Positions 26,481 through 40,400 of a DNA stretch of 64,000 nucleotides are shown piece by piece. This DNA is from Apricaphanius iberus. Taxonomy: Eukaryota; Chordata; Actinopteri; Cyprinodontiformes; Aphaniidae. Below the pieces are notes generated by a model that did not search any database, was not told the origin of the DNA, and saw only the letters and a list, made by a program, of their open reading frames with translations. The DNA lies in the NCBI GenBank assembly GCA_028564705.1, contig JAPXFQ010002824.1, positions 1,206,501 through 1,270,500 of the forward strand, read 5' to 3'. The position numbers and the translations under genes are program-made. The stretch's first letter is position 1; each line of letters begins with the position of its first letter.

Positions 26481-29400
26481 CTTTATTCATCTCCAAGAGA
26501 AATTCACAGTTCTAGCAGCTTACGGGAACCAGGGGCATGCAGGGAGAATACAATATAAAAATTTAAAAGAAGAACTAAGGTAAAATATAATGGTATAAAA
26601 AAGTATAATGTCTGCCAGTCCAGTTCGAGTACAGTTGTGCAGATGTCAGTATGCAAAAATAGTTGAGTAATGGTCAGTTTGTACGTACTTAGACTCCAAC
26701 TTGTAGATGTGTGTGTATGATAAAGTGCATGTGTGACCGAAGGTGCATGGTGTGATTAGCATTAAGTCCAGTGTTCTATGGTTGATGTTATGGCCCTCCC
26801 CCTAGAGTTGTTGAAGAGCCGCATGGCGTGGGGGAGGAACGATTTCTTCAGTCTGTCAGTGGAGCAGGACAATGACAGCAGTCTGTCACTGAAGCTGCTC
26901 CTCTGCCTGGAGATGGCGTTGTGCAGTGGATGGTGTGGACTGTCTATGATGGACAGTAGCCTGTTCAGAGTCCGTTTATCTGCCATAGATGTAAGGCTGT
27001 CCAGCTCTGTGCCAACAACAGTACCTGCCTTCCTCACCAGTTTGTTCAGGCGTCCAGCGTCCTTCTTCTTGAGGCTGCCTCCCCAACACACCACTGCGTA
27101 CATGAGGGCGCTGGCAACTACAGACTGGTAGAAGATCTGTAGCAACTTCTTGCAGATGTTGAAGGACGCCAGCCTTCTGAGGAAGTACAGACGGCTCTGT
27201 CCTTTCCTGCACAGGGCGTCTGTGTTGGCAGTCCAGTCCAGTTTGTCATCCAGCTGCACTCCCAGGTATTTGTAGGTGTGAACCACCTCCACACAGTCAC
27301 CTTTGATGTTGACAGGCTCAAGGTGCGGCCTGATTCTCCTAAAGTCCACCACCATCTCCTTGGTCTTGGTGGCGTTTAGGTGCAGGTGGTTAGAGTCGCA
27401 CCACGTGACAAAACGTTGGATCAGCTCCCTGTATTCCTCCTCCTGTCCACTCCTGATACAGCCAACGATAGCTGTGTCGTCCGCGAACTTCTGCACGTGG
27501 CAGAGCTCCGAGTTGTACTGGAAGTCGGACGTGTACAGGGTGAACAGGACCGGAGAGAGCACAGTTCCCTGCGGTGCTCCAGTGTTGCTGGTAACAGTGT
27601 CGGACCTGCAGTTCCCCAGTCGAACGTACTGAGGTCTGCCGGTCAGATAGTCTGTAATCCATGCCACCAGGTCTGATCCTACTCCCATCTCTGTCAGTTT
27701 GTGCCTGAGGAGCAGAGGCTGGATGGTGTTAAAGGCGCTCGAGAAGTCCAAAAATGTAACCCTCACAGCACCACTACCTCTGTCCAGTTGAGAGAGAGAG
27801 CGGTGAAGCAAGAAGATGATGGCATCCTCCACTCCAACCTTCTCTCTGTAAGCAAACTGCAGAGGGTCGAGACCGTGGTGGGTCTGTGGCCTCAGGTGAT
27901 GGAGCAGCAGCCGTTCCATGGTCTTCATCACATGGGACGTCAGGGCGACCGGCCTGAAGTCGTTCAGCTCCCCAGGATGTGGTTTCTTGGGGACTGGAAT
28001 GATGCAGGATGTCTTCCACAGCTGGGGGACCCTCCCCTGTCACAGGCTCAGGTTGAAGATACGCTGTAGGGGGTGTCCCAGTTCCTGCGCACAGGTCTTC
28101 AGTAGTCTGGGGGAGACCCCATCTGGACCTGTAGCTTTGTCGGGGCGTAGCCTCCTCAGCTCTCCACATACCTGAGCTGCTGTGATGGTGGGTGGTGTGA
28201 GCGGGGGAGGGGAGGTGTCCTCCTCTGTGCTGGAGATGGCTTGTGGGGTTGGGTGGGTGGGGGTTGCTGTGCTCGTAGGTGCATGGAGATCAAACCTATT
28301 AAAAAACTGGTTTAACTGGTTTGCTCTTCCCACATCAGCCTCAATGGGGGCTCCTTTCTTTGAGCTGCAGCCAGTGATGGTCTTCATCCCCTCCCATACC
28401 TCCCTCATGCTGTTGTTCTGCATCCCTTGTTCTATTTTCCTTCTGTATTGCTCCTTCCCCTCTCTGAGCTGGACTCTGAGTTCCTTCTGTATCCGCTTGA
28501 GCTCCTGTGTGTCACCATCTCTGAAGGCCTTCTTCTTCTGGTTCAGGAGGCCTTTGATGTCACTGGTTATCCAGGGCTTGTTATTAGCGGAGCAGCGCAC
28601 AGTTCTTACTGGAACAACAACGTCCATACAGAAGTTTATATAGTCCGTTGTGCAGTCAACCATCTCCTCCATGTTGTCATTGTGAGACTCCTGCAATGCG
28701 TCCCAGTCTGTGGTCTCAAAGCAGTCTTTCAGAGTCTGCTCAGCTTCAGGAGGCCACTTCCTGAATGAGCGTGTGGTTTATTTGTGACCTCCTCACTTTT
28801 GGTGTGTAGTGAGGTTTGAGCAGGACGAGATTGTGGTCTGCTTTCCCCAGTGCAGGCAGGGGGGTGGCACTGTATGCATCCTTGACGTTTGCATACATCA
28901 GATCTAAAGTCTTATTTCCCCTGGTGTTACAGTCCACATACTGGTGGAAAGCAGTCAGTGTTTTTTTCCAGTGTAGTATGGTTGAAGTCCCCAGAGATAA
29001 GCATTAGAGCCTCAGGATGCTGAGTTTGTAGTTTAGCTACAGCGCTATGTATGACGTCACACGCCGCCTCCGCGTCGGCGCGCGGAGGAATGTACACAGT
29101 GACAACAATGGCGTGGCTGAACTCCCACGGCACGTAGTAGGGACGTAAACTTACAGCCAAAAGTTCAATGTCCTTGCAACAGTGGGATATTTTAACGCTC
29201 ACATGCCCAGGATTACACCACAGTTTGTTTACATACAGTGCGAGTCCTCCGCCTTTGCGCTTCCCGCAGGCTCTAGCGTCTCTGTCCGCTCTGACTGTGC
29301 TGAAGCCCGGTAGCTCCACGTTAGCATCTGGGATGCTAGCTGTTAGCCACGTTTCAGTGAGGCACAGTAAACTGCACTCCCTGTAGATCTTTACATTCTT

Positions 29401-29796
29401 TGTCAGCACAGCCAGTTCGTCGATCTTATTCGGTAGTGAGTTAACATTTCCCATGATCATCGACGGTACCGGAGGCTTGTATCTCCACTTCTTTGCTAGC
29501 CGCTTAGCTTTTAGCAAAGCGCCGGCTCTGCAGCCTCGGTACGGCTTCCTTACCTCGTCAGGTAAACATGGAACCACACCGATGCGGGACTTTGCTCTCA
29601 GAGCGTGTAGAAAGTTCCTCGAGTAAACGAGTCTCGGCTTAGAAGAATCCATATCCATAGGATAGAGTAATACCTTTCTAGAGAACCAAGAAAGTAACAA
29701 AAAAAAAAAAATACCACGAAATAAAAAATAGAAAGGAGGAAAAGTGTGTGAGTACACGGAGCTGCTAGAGAGGCTGCCGCTCGTGCTGGCGCAGTG
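26481..29796 (-). mobile_element. Nearly complete CR1/L2-group LINE (Rex1/Babar-like)
   Basis: The element has an endonuclease at its 5' part, a linker, a reverse transcriptase and a short 3' UTR ending in a tetranucleotide tail. The 5' junction is near 29,796, where the host Tc1 sequence resumes (tttccacacgcacc). No separate ORF1 was seen, so the 5' end may be truncated. It is GC-richer than its surroundings. The 3' tail (gagatgaataaagtatc on the minus strand) is typical of Rex1-like fish LINEs; the clade call is by recognition. Few disabling changes are visible, which suggests a fairly recent insertion. Confidence 0.88.
26762..28696 (-). pseudogene. LINE reverse transcriptase region, one in-frame stop
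   Basis: One reading frame runs from the linker (MQESHNDNMEEM at 28,696) through the RT to the end at 26,762, broken only by a TGA at about 28,040-28,042. The frame continues beyond it with RVPQLWKTSCIIPVPKKP. RT boxes are intact: VTFLDFSSAFNTI (catalytic Asp), TGAPQGTVLSPVLF and FADDTAIVG (the DD pair). Downstream, NATKTKEMVVDFRR and YKYLGVQLD are typical of the group. Apart from the stop the catalytic residues are all present. Confidence 0.88.
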
Positions 29797-29805
29797 TTTC
29801 CACAC
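28746..29805 (-). pseudogene. LINE apurinic-type endonuclease region, frameshifted
   Basis: Motifs appear in order: NVNSLPNKIDEL, CLTETWL (metal-binding Glu), an RGGG-like KGGGLALYV, VYIPPRA and ISGDFNH (catalytic Asp/Asn). A frameshift in an A7 run near 28,960 moves the frame to 28,937-28,746, which carries NKTLDLMYAN and GKADHNLV; the final motif reads ADH where SDH is usual. A second shift near 28,750 leads to the linker. The first 3 codons of the open frame belong to the Tc1 flank. Confidence 0.85.
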
Positions 29806-30480
29806 GCACCATCCGAAGGAAACTCAAGGGTTTGGGACTGAACAGCTCTGTAGCTGTACGAAAACCACTTATCAGTGAGGCAAAGCGGAAAAATTCAAGC
29901 CTCTATAGAGAGGTGAACTCTGGAGGAATGGAAGGTGGTCATGTGATCTGATGAGTGCAGATTAAGCTTGTTCCGGATGATGGGTGCATCAGCGTAGAAA
30001 AGCGGGAGATGAAGTGATGCATCCATCATGTCTAGTGCCTACTGTACAAGCCTGTGTTGGCAGTACCATGATCTGGGTTTGGTGCATTTGGTCATGTTTA
30101 GGTCCAAGAATGAGGTCAGCTGACTACCTGAATATACTGAATGACCAGGTTATTCCATCAATGTTTTTTTCTTCTCTGATGGCACAAGTTTATTCCAAGA
30201 TACCAATGCCAGGATTCATCAGGAACAAATTGTGAAAGAGTGGTTCTGGGAGCATGAGATATCATTTTCACACAAGGATTGGCCACCACAGAGTCCAATC
30301 CCACATAGAAACTTTGAGAAAGTTTTGTGCAGCGGTCAGACTCTATCTCAATGCAGGATCTTGTTGAAAATTAATGCAACACTGGATATAAATAAATATT
30401 GTGACATCGCGGAAGCTCGTTGCCGAATTTTTTTTTTTTTTTGTCAGGCAATGTATATAGATGAGGCTTGTTTAATGCAA
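29797..30480 (+). mobile_element. Tc1-like transposon, right part
   Basis: This resumes the element broken at 25,592 with tttccacacgcaccatccg and then aaggaaactcaagggtttgg. A DDE-type transposase follows in broken frames: [45 protein letters not shown], and a degenerate DWPPQSP box where the DLNPIE motif is lost. The terminal repeat is not clear. It is inactive. Confidence 0.75.
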
Positions 30481-32240
30481 AAATAATACGTTTTACAAAG
30501 TGAAAAGGTGACTAACACTTCTTTAATATTTGCTTGTTTACTGCAAGTCATATCGCTATCGCAGCTTTAATCAGTATTGTCGCATATTTCATGTTTTCCT
30601 AATAACATGCAACCCAAGAGGAGAATAGTTTTATGAGTACTTTTGAATCTTCTGTGGAAAAAAAAAGAGATTGGACTGTAACTTCAGTCCAGTCATTATA
30701 AGAGAGCTGGAGATTTATAGTTTATTTAAATCTCATTCAAATGTTTTAATACCAGTCAGTTTTGTTAACTAATTTCAAATTTGGGGTTATAGCAGCTGTT
30801 TATAGTACTTGGAGTTTGTCCTGTTTTGTTCTTTCAAAGAAAACTTTCTCTTTCCAGTAATTGTGTTTTGTGTTACTGGTAGTATTTGATATAAATAAAA
30901 GCTTTACTTTTGAGTCATTCTGAGAGAGCATTGGGGATAAAGTGTGGTCTGTTTGTTTTTTGACATTTAGATCTTACAGTTATACAATTTCAGTTCATCA
31001 AACACATTTTAAAATCAAACAAAGACAAGTAGAGTAAATATAAAAAGCTGTTTAAAATTTTTATTTTATATCTTAAGCGAATACAGGTATTCAAACCAAT
31101 CCTGTCCTTTACAAAAATGCCCCCCTCCCCCTGCTATCTCTTCTCTTCTTTTTTCTCTTCCTTTTTTAAACATTGTTTTACCATGTATTAACTGTCATTA
31201 CAAAAGTGTTTTGCTCAGTTGCCCAATTCCCACCCAGACCTGACTACTCTATGATCGGGGTATCGCCTGGATCGACTAATACAATAAAAAAATAACACCT
31301 ATATAGGAACTGTATGACAGTATGGATTAGGTCTATATAACTTTAAACAATCCATCATGTCTCTATACAAATAAATTGCATAACAATTGTTAAAAAAAGT
31401 TACAAATAAATTTCAAAAGAAGGCATTGGGACTCCAGCGAACCATTCCCCATAAATAGATGATGCCCACCCTACAGCTAAGGTCAGTCTCTAGGTTCATT
31501 AATAGAAAAGAGATAGGAAAGAGTTTTCTGAGACTAAAAACACTAAAGAAAATGTAAATATGCATCTCACATGTGCAAAATTATTAAGTGCCAACTTTTC
31601 TTTTTTCTTTCTCTTACAAAACACAAGTTGAATGTGTAACAGGTGTAAATTAGTGTCATGGTCAGAGGCTCCTTAGTTTCTCCTGGACCAAGAAATCTTG
31701 AAATCTGTTTTCTAGCGGGAACGCATGGAAGAAGAAGAAAAAATCCAACCATCAATGTATGCCCTCATAAACTCCAGCACACTTGAGTTATGCAGCAGGA
31801 CAATATTCTGAAGCACATCATGCCCACCTCCGAGTGCCTAGTCAAAGTTTGGAGTTAAATCCAATTGGTACCGTACATTGTTTTTGTTCTTTTAAGGGTG
31901 AGTATGTAAGACTTATCTACGGATGTAATAGCCTTTGGCTAGTTCTTAATTTCTGTTAATAATGTGTAAGGCAAGGCGGTGCTTCTCTCTCGCTGGTGTA
32001 CTGCCCCTAAACTTAACAACAGCTTTATGTGCTGATAGATAGCAAGTCAAGTTGAATTATGAACAACGTAGCTCAAGCAATAAAGTAAGGCTAACTTTTG
32101 CAACTCTTTTGACAAATTATTTTATGAGATTAAGAAAACTAAAAATTGAAAAACAATGTGGGCCTAAGAAGTTATAGGGTAATGTAGTATGTCAGGTCTT
32201 TATGTAAAGCTTCTTTCTGTAAATGTTCGCTTTACACCGT
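30481..32240. other. Intergenic stretch upstream of jazf1
   Basis: AT-rich, with no gene, RNA or clear repeat recognised. A pyrimidine-rich patch lies around 31,120-31,170. Confidence 0.55.
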
Positions 32241-32438
32241 GTCTGCAGTTTATCTGAAAGCTGTCGTGCTTTTCAAATGAAAGTCTACCAGCCTTACATC
32301 CGGTGCTGTTGACTGTCTCCAGCTGGTTTTACGCAGCTCGGAGGAGTCGCAGCTTCGCTCCAGCTGTTCTCACCGCTGCTTTGCCCCGCTGCCTCCGTTC
32401 CGCTGCTGCCTGCCTTCGTTACAAATGTCACGGCGACC
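32241..32438 (+). promoter_or_regulatory. jazf1 5' UTR / core promoter candidate
   Basis: These are the 200 bp directly upstream of the jazf1 start codon. They rise in GC towards the exon and contain an ETS-like catccgg (32,297-32,303) but no clear TATA box at a usual distance. The transcription start cannot be placed from sequence. Confidence 0.45.
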
Positions 32439-32553
32439 ATGACAGGCATCGCAGCTGTTTCCTTCTTCTCCAACGCTTGCAGGTTTCCCGGTTGCGGGCT
32501 TCACTTTGACTCCCTGACCGAGCTCATTGTGCACATCGAGGATAACCACATCG
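32439..32553 (+). CDS. jazf1: jazf1 exon 1 (start, zinc finger 1)
   Basis: Starts MTGIAAVSFFSNACRF, matching the conserved vertebrate N-terminus, so the ATG at 32,439 is secure. It carries the first atypical C2H2 finger (C14 and C19, with H30 and the H of EDNH) and ends one base into a codon at donor gtaaga. Confidence 0.96.
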
Positions 32554-35500
32554 GTAAGAGCCACTCAGCACCGAGCTCCCCACCACGGCCAAAGCTAGCA
32601 GACGTGGCTACTAGAGGCTACAGCTAACAAGTTACTTCCTGCGTCCTGGCAACCCGGTTGCTAGGTGTGGTGGCTGTTGATGTCCCCCTGGTTCCTGTTC
32701 GTTTCTATCGTAACAGCTGCGTTACTTTTTGAATAGCTGTAGCACCGACAGAGTTAGAATATTAAAATTAGACGGAAATAGAAACCGGCGACAGTTTGTG
32801 TGCGTGTGGCCAACTCTCTCATGCAATATCAAGGAAAGGCCCGCATGCAGAGATCAAAGCTTCGAAACTTTATTCAAGGTTGCACTCAATAATTACCAGC
32901 TTTGTGATGTCTGCCTAAAAGCGTCATGATGTAAGAAAGTCAAATGACAAAATCCGAAACACAGGTATGTCTTGCTGGTGCTGCTTTGTCACTTTCTGAA
33001 GTTTCAGCCTGGAGAAAATAAGATTCACTTAGAATAAGCTATGTCGTTTTGATAAACGTTATTAGTGATTTGCATTGTTGGTCAGCCTTTCGTGCTATGA
33101 TAATCAATCCCTTTTTCCTCCTAATTTATTGTAATTCACTAAATCAAAAAACTTGTTAATGATCATATGTAGGTCCAAATATCCTGTATCCTTTGGCAGT
33201 TTAGAATATCACTATGTTTAGTGTTGTTGGTGTTATTAAGTAGGTTAATTAAACTTATTTGTAAAATTCTGTTTTCTGGTAATGTGCCTGCTGATGTAGA
33301 TACAAAAATAAAAAATAAAAAATTAAAACATATTGTACACTTTAGGTATGAGACTCTCCCAGTATGTGAAATTTTACTAAAATTACCACCATTTCTCTTT
33401 ATTTACACAGAAATAACAGAACTGGATCAAGTTCATTTTATTTAAAAGAGAAAAGCAGCAATTGTCTCTACAGCTGATAGAATATTAATTATTACAGTTC
33501 CAATACTTATCTATAACATTCTTATGGTTATTCAGCTACATGGACCTCAGCAAAAAAAAAAATGAATTAAATGCCTACATTTTTTTGGAAGTAGTTTTCA
33601 AGTAAACATGCTTATGCAGAATATAATTCCATCTTGCTGCTTTGTTCGTTATTGGGTGACACTTTGTGTCTAACAGCCAATATTAGCTCATCAATTAGTC
33701 AAGCTGTCTGCTCAGCTAAACAGCCTGCAGTCAGCTGCTGAGCAGACATGTTGCTCATAATATAAAGAGTTTACAGTTTAGACTGTGGGGGGTGTCCGAG
33801 TACCCAGAGAACACCCACTTATGCACAGGAAGAGCACGCAAACTCCTTGTATAGCGAGTTGTATAGCAACAGGTGAAGGGTGTTGAGAGCTCTGTTCCTC
33901 TATGCTCCACAGCTGGAGAAACCTGCAATCAGTGCAGCACTTTCTCTTGCATCTCAGTACAACATGACAGAATGTTTTTAGAGATTTTAAAAGCAAAGCA
34001 TAACTTTGTAAAATCCTTGATATACATTCATAACAGGTGATTTGCCCATAGTATATCTAATATTGTCTTCTGACAAAGTGCTTTTTTAAAAAATGGGTGA
34101 AAAAATTGTATGACCTGATATTTTTCTTAACTAGTCAGCTTTAGATGTGCTATGATAATTTCTTGGTATTCTGGAAGCAGCCAGATTAGATACTGAAACA
34201 TTGGGATTTTTCTTTTTGAGTAATTTAATAAAAAGAGACATTTCAGTCGGTAAACACATCAACAAACAGCATATTTCTTTATACATGTTGTTTTGAGTTT
34301 AGTAGGAATCAGATAAATGTTAGTTAGATATGCTTTGATGCATACATGGAGATAATCTAATGCTTTCATTTGCTGTTACTTTCAAAACAACTTCTATCAA
34401 GGAATCTGCAACACGTGTTTTTCCTTTATGGTCAGTCTTTGCTCACCTTATTTGCTGAAATAAAACACAGTTTGCAGAAATTAGTTCGTATGTGTTGCTG
34501 GCGTAAAAACAGAAGTAACACTTGGCAAAAAAAAAAAAACACAACCACACACAAAAAAAGAAAGAAATTGGTATTGGCTTGTAAAACTCTGACTGACTGT
34601 CTTTAACACGAACTGTAACATTGCACATAAGCAAGATTAATTTAAAGTTCTATCAGTTTTGGTTGAAGGTGCACACCATTCACCAATATTGCTGCTGCTG
34701 CAGTTCCATTGGCTCACAGATGGTGTCAGATTTAGAGGGCGTCCCACCTCAATCAAAGCACCTCCCTTATTTTGTGTTATGCAAAGCATGAAGCAGGGCT
34801 AATATATGAAGCAAGAAATGATTTCAAATGAATTTATACAATTAGTTTTGAATACATTTTAATGATTTTTTGTAATTTGAGGAACATTTAACAAAGTTTA
34901 TTGAAGATAATTGGACAGAAGATTAAGTTTGCTGGAACCTCAGTCATTCGTTCCATCACTTGCATTCCATTCTATAAATTAAACAGCTAATTCTGTTTAC
35001 ACTTGCTATATTACGTATGAGACAATTTGTGAATAAATACATTCTATACTTTTTAGTTTAAGGCTCTAGTAAGCAGTTTATGTGCACAACGTTCTACATA
35101 TAGATTATCGAAACACCAAGACCAAGAGAGTAACAGAAAACTTAATAATTTTATTTACTTCAATGACCATATGCTTCCTACTGGTAAACTTGTGTAAAAA
35201 GTTGTAAGAAATCTTACACTTAAACATTTTGATAAATAAAACCTTTCCATATATGCTTTTTGTTACAATATTAGCATTACCACAGATTTTGACCTGGGGT
35301 ATAAACATTATGTAACACGTCTCATTGCCACTCTTCCAAATGGAAAAGACAAGAGAACAGGCAGTTATATAAAGAAAATGTGTGTTGATCTTGGCTGGAG
35401 GTAGTCCGCTTTCAGCTTAGTCCCTTCATTGGCTGAAGTCATAACGTCACATCTGCGACAACAACTACAAAGACAACTAGTTCTCTGTTCCAGCCATTAA

Positions 35501-37442
35501 CTTGAGTTAGTAGGTACAGGTAAAGATGGCAGCTAGCAGCAACCGAGTGTGGTCAGCGGAAGAGCTCCAGAAATGCGCGCTTTAAAAAAGTTTATTTATT
35601 TTTTTTTTTTACACTTCCTTGTCCCTGCCGTATGACGCCACAACAGCGTCCCCGCACACTTTGGCGGAGTCTTGTCTGCGGTGGGAACGCAGACATGAAA
35701 AGAGAGCATTGCACAATCCGGTCCGCATCGTGCCGTTCCAGACCGCTCTGTGGAAACGAGGTAAAATAGAAAATAGAATCTGTCATTTTTTTCATTCCTT
35801 TAAAAGTTTAGTAGTTTTGTTAAAAGATAACAAGCTATGTAATCATGAGACATGCATCTTTAGGTTAAACTGCATCCATCGGTGCTATTGCTTTTTGTTG
35901 CTTTTTTAATAGGGATACACAGATACTCGTATCGGGTATCGGCCCTGATACCATCTAATCTACATCTATCGGTATCGGTTCAGTTTAACTGAACATGCGC
36001 GCTTCAGTTTAACTGAACCGATACTCAAAATGTGGAAAATCTGCGATAAATTCAGAAATAAAAATAAAAATTTCACTTGAAATTTTATTTTTGTTGTAAT
36101 TTTATATTTTACATCTGGTTTTTTTTGTACCTTAGTTATATTTAGTTAGTAAAGTCTGGTGCCTTTAGTCTCTTCAAGAAAGGTATAAGGTGGAAGTTAT
36201 ACAGTTTATTAATTAAACTATAGTATCGGATCGGTATCGGGTATCGACAGTTACACAAAATCCAGGCATTGGTATCGGGACTGAAAAAGTCATATCAGTG
36301 CACCCCTATTTTTTTAGCATTGACATATTGTTTTTTCAGTATGGCCAAAATTCAACTTGGCTTTCCCACAGTATTACCCTTTGCTCCAACATCTGCCCCG
36401 CTGATTCAATATTTCAGGCCCTTTATTATTGAAAGTGACAGGGTTCAGCTGCCTCTGTTGTTCTTGTTTGTTGCTTGACTGGCTTTAATATCCTCGGCTC
36501 TCTGCCTGATGCTGCGTGTGCATGTGTCAGAGGTGTTGGCTTTAGAAAAAAAAAAGCATGGCTTTCAAATAACTTGTTAGGGAATAATGAAGCAATTAGT
36601 TGGCTGAAAGTGGAAAAACTTTGCTATACACACACCGTTTCCCCTGTCTGCTGGCCTCTTCACTCTGAAAAGTGTGAAATCTTGCGCGTTGTGCCAAATG
36701 CCTGTGATGCATAATTACAGAGAGGGTGCTTGATTTGGCATGTCTTCCTTCTCATCTGGTGGCCTGCTGCTTGGGGCACATTCTCCCATTGTAATTAGGC
36801 GCCTGATAATAAGCGCCCAGTTTGGTACATGAGATCTGCAACCAGACTGCTATCTGGGGCTGTGAACAAGAGGTGGCGCTGCTTGTCTGTTGATTGGGAG
36901 ACCTTTCTCTGCTCTCAATACTCTGTAGACAGCCTCATCAAAACACATGTTATAATTTATTGAATATGACTTTATGTATAATTTTCTACACTCTAAGAAA
37001 GGTCATAAAATTAAATAAAGCCATGAAATGAAGCCTAAAAGAAATTAGGCAACAACATAGCAAAAACTTTTAACACTGACTAAAACTCTCATGGCATAAT
37101 AACTGCACATTCAGCCCTTTATAAGTTCTTACTGTGGCCCCTTGTCTTCATTCAGCTTTAAACCAGAAGGTCATTGTAGCTGTATTGTTGTTGACCTGTG
37201 AAAACGTAGCCTGAGTAGCTGAGAAACACGCCGACCCTGTTTGTGCCAGCCCATGTTGGAGGCTTATTGGGCTTCTTTTTCTTCCTTCCCCAGCATCTCG
37301 CAGCCGTTCAAAAAAAAAAAGAAACAGAACGGAAGTAATAAATTTGTTTAACAGTAACTAGTTCCCCGACCTGTGCACCTGGTGGGCCTAATTGCATTTC
37401 CTCCATCCTCCACTGTTGCCCTTCTGTGGAGGGCATCCGTTC

Positions 37443-37499
<57 letters not shown>

Positions 37500-40400
37500 C
37501 CGCTGGAGATATGCAACAGATTCCCTGCGACCCTTCAAGGAGAAGCAGAATAAATAATGGATTGAATGTATTTGCCTGGACTCTGTGCATAGAGTTGGAG
37601 AAAAAAAGTCTGCACATCACTTAAAGTGGTCAGAGGGAGGTGTGAAAACTAATCTGTAAAAAATAATGGACACCCTTCAGATTTTTCCATCACCGTTCTA
37701 AAAAAAACCCCACGGTCAAATACGGAAAGTAATCGGTTAACGCGACTCATAATCATTTCTTTCATGTTTAATGGTTTTGTTGCTCACCACACAGTATTCA
37801 AAGCAAAAGTAAGCAATAATGTACAATGCCTGTTTACTAATCTACATGTTTTCTAATATGGTTTTGCTGACAAGGCTAACCAATACCAATATTTTTTAAT
37901 ATAATATGCAAGTATTGGCTACTTTAATTTTTTTTTTCCATTCTTGTTAACTGAATGTTGTGTTCATAAAACTTTTTAAATGTTACCAATGATAATTTAG
38001 AAATGGTACCAATCTTTTTCTCGCATAAAGAAAATACCTTAGGTTTATGCTGTTTATAAAGTGCTGCAGTGAAGGTTTCTACATGTTTGCGGGGATTGTA
38101 TACATTTTTGTGTATATTAGGCATACTTCTTATGAATGATTTTGCCCTCATGTTTTCTCAGTAACCCACCAAACTGCAGCTTTCACATGGAGCTTGTCTC
38201 CATTTCATTTCCTTCTCAGAGGTCACATTGTAATGAATTACCTGTGCCACCACTCCTGGTAATATTCCCTGCTGCTCACAGTCGCCATAAACATGTCACC
38301 ATAATGCTCACCACTCGACTCTGCCCCATGGTGCATTTGACTGTCAGGAGTGGGGCAGCCAGATGCTGGTGGAAATGAGAGAGGGATCTGTGGTTCTGGT
38401 GTGCACAGATGAGTACGGACGCTATTCCTGTGGAGGATGTTTGTAATGAGAGGCTAGCAGGCGTCACTTCCACCGCTGCCTGAGGAAGGCGCGTTGTGCG
38501 ATCACTCTGGTGTAGACCACCATAGAGACCGTTTTTGTTATGTGTTACTGGATTATTTGACGTGTACTTACATTCTGAACCCACTAATCCCATCACTATT
38601 CCATATCAGCACGTCACAGAGAAAAATAAAGAAATTAAACAACCTAGTCGTTGAAGTACACAATTAAATAATAGTTCTTAAAGCCAATTTTTTCAAACAA
38701 ACAAGAAAAAGATATTTATATCTTTAGCAATCATTAGGTGAGAAGTGGACAAGTCACTAGTCCATTGCTTTCTTTTGTATGGCATGTACATGCAGCAAGA
38801 GAAAGTCAAATTATTACCTTAGTGCATGTATACACCTTAGTCACACCTTGAATCAAACCGAAGTGGAGTCTCACAAATCAGACTATTCTACCCAGATAAT
38901 GTGAATAGGAATCACATTTCTCTGCAGCCCACGAGTACAGTCAGGGGTCCCCACCTGTACTCACTCACACTGTCAGGAAGTGAGGAGACGCGGAAGTGCG
39001 AATCAGCAGCAACACAGTTGTAGTATAAGTAGAATATGGCGTCTAAGACAAACGTTAACATGCAAATGCAGGGCATTTTTGGACTGACGAAGAGGCGTTG
39101 CATTGTGATTGTGCATATCCTGCTTTTAAGGCGTCTGCTTCACTCCCGCCAGCCTCTGTTTATTGCTTGTGTGCCATGCCAGGCTGAGCAGTAGAATACT
39201 AACATGAAGGGGTGCACATCATCATCTGTCGTCACGGAGTCTAACGTACTTCATTTAATAATTAGATTTTCTGAGTGACATGTAAACTGGGACTCAGCTC
39301 TGAACAGGGGGCACGCCCTTATGGTCCGTTTACTCCGCATGCATCGTCAGCGTCAAGCAACGCTCCCAACGCGTGTAGTTTGACGTATATAAATTTTTAA
39401 GATGAAGCTGGCAAAGCACGTGGGATGTTTAAAACACTAGCGGATCGTGATCAGCTAGACATCGTTGACGTCGGGCAACGTCACTACAGTGAGAAGCTCT
39501 GATTGGTTGCCGCACTGCGTCAAGTGCATCAAGTCCATCCAATATTCAGCTAGCTGAACTTCTGCGTTGCTTGCGTTTGCTACGTTGCCACTTGAAACGC
39601 AAGTAGCGCTTGAAAAGTTGACGGAGACAACACACACAAAGCACCGCAGAGACTCTGACAGACCTCCGACGGACTCAACCATAGACTTTACATGTAATCT
39701 TGCCGTAACTGATGCTGACATTTGGGGTGGTGTGAACGCACCTTTAGTCCAATTATTTCAAAAACCTCATGTGCATGTAAATGTACTGACTGAAAACTAC
39801 ATGAACCCCCTTAGACTGAAAACAAAATGCTACCTGTAACTTGAGCACGTGTTTAATACGGTTAATTAAAAAACATTAACAAAATTGTTTTTAAACCAAC
39901 AATGCAAGACTTGTTTTAATGCTTAACCATTCCTAGAAAATGAGAGTTGAAAAAAAATTGTATTTATACTTGAAATTTTTTTACGCTGTTTTAAGTGTTC
40001 TTTTCATAACTAACCTGTGACTTTCTGTTGGCTTAGTGTATAAAAACGACCTGAAAAGCAGAATTGCTTATTAACGTAACCTCCTCTCAAAATGGGAAAA
40101 ACAAGTGAACTTTATGTTTAAATAAAGTATTCTGAATAAATGTATAAAGTATTCAATCAATGTCCATAAGAAAATAACCATATCTACAGTAAGAGATAAA
40201 ACGGTAGGAACTGCAACTGTGACAAAAAAATGGTGATGAGCTGTGTTTGCCATCACACACAGAGAACACGATGGGAAGGAGTCAAAGCTTAGATAAAATT
40301 TGGTAAATTAACGCATACATCAGGTAGGAACAATCATCATTATTGCCTGATTAAGCCCACATACTCGATTGAGTGTTAATTTTGATTGTCCCATCCACAG

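Noticed and set aside
26778..28768. Several plus-strand frames of 85-153 codons
   Set aside because: They are shadows of the LINE reverse transcriptase and linker on the other strand.
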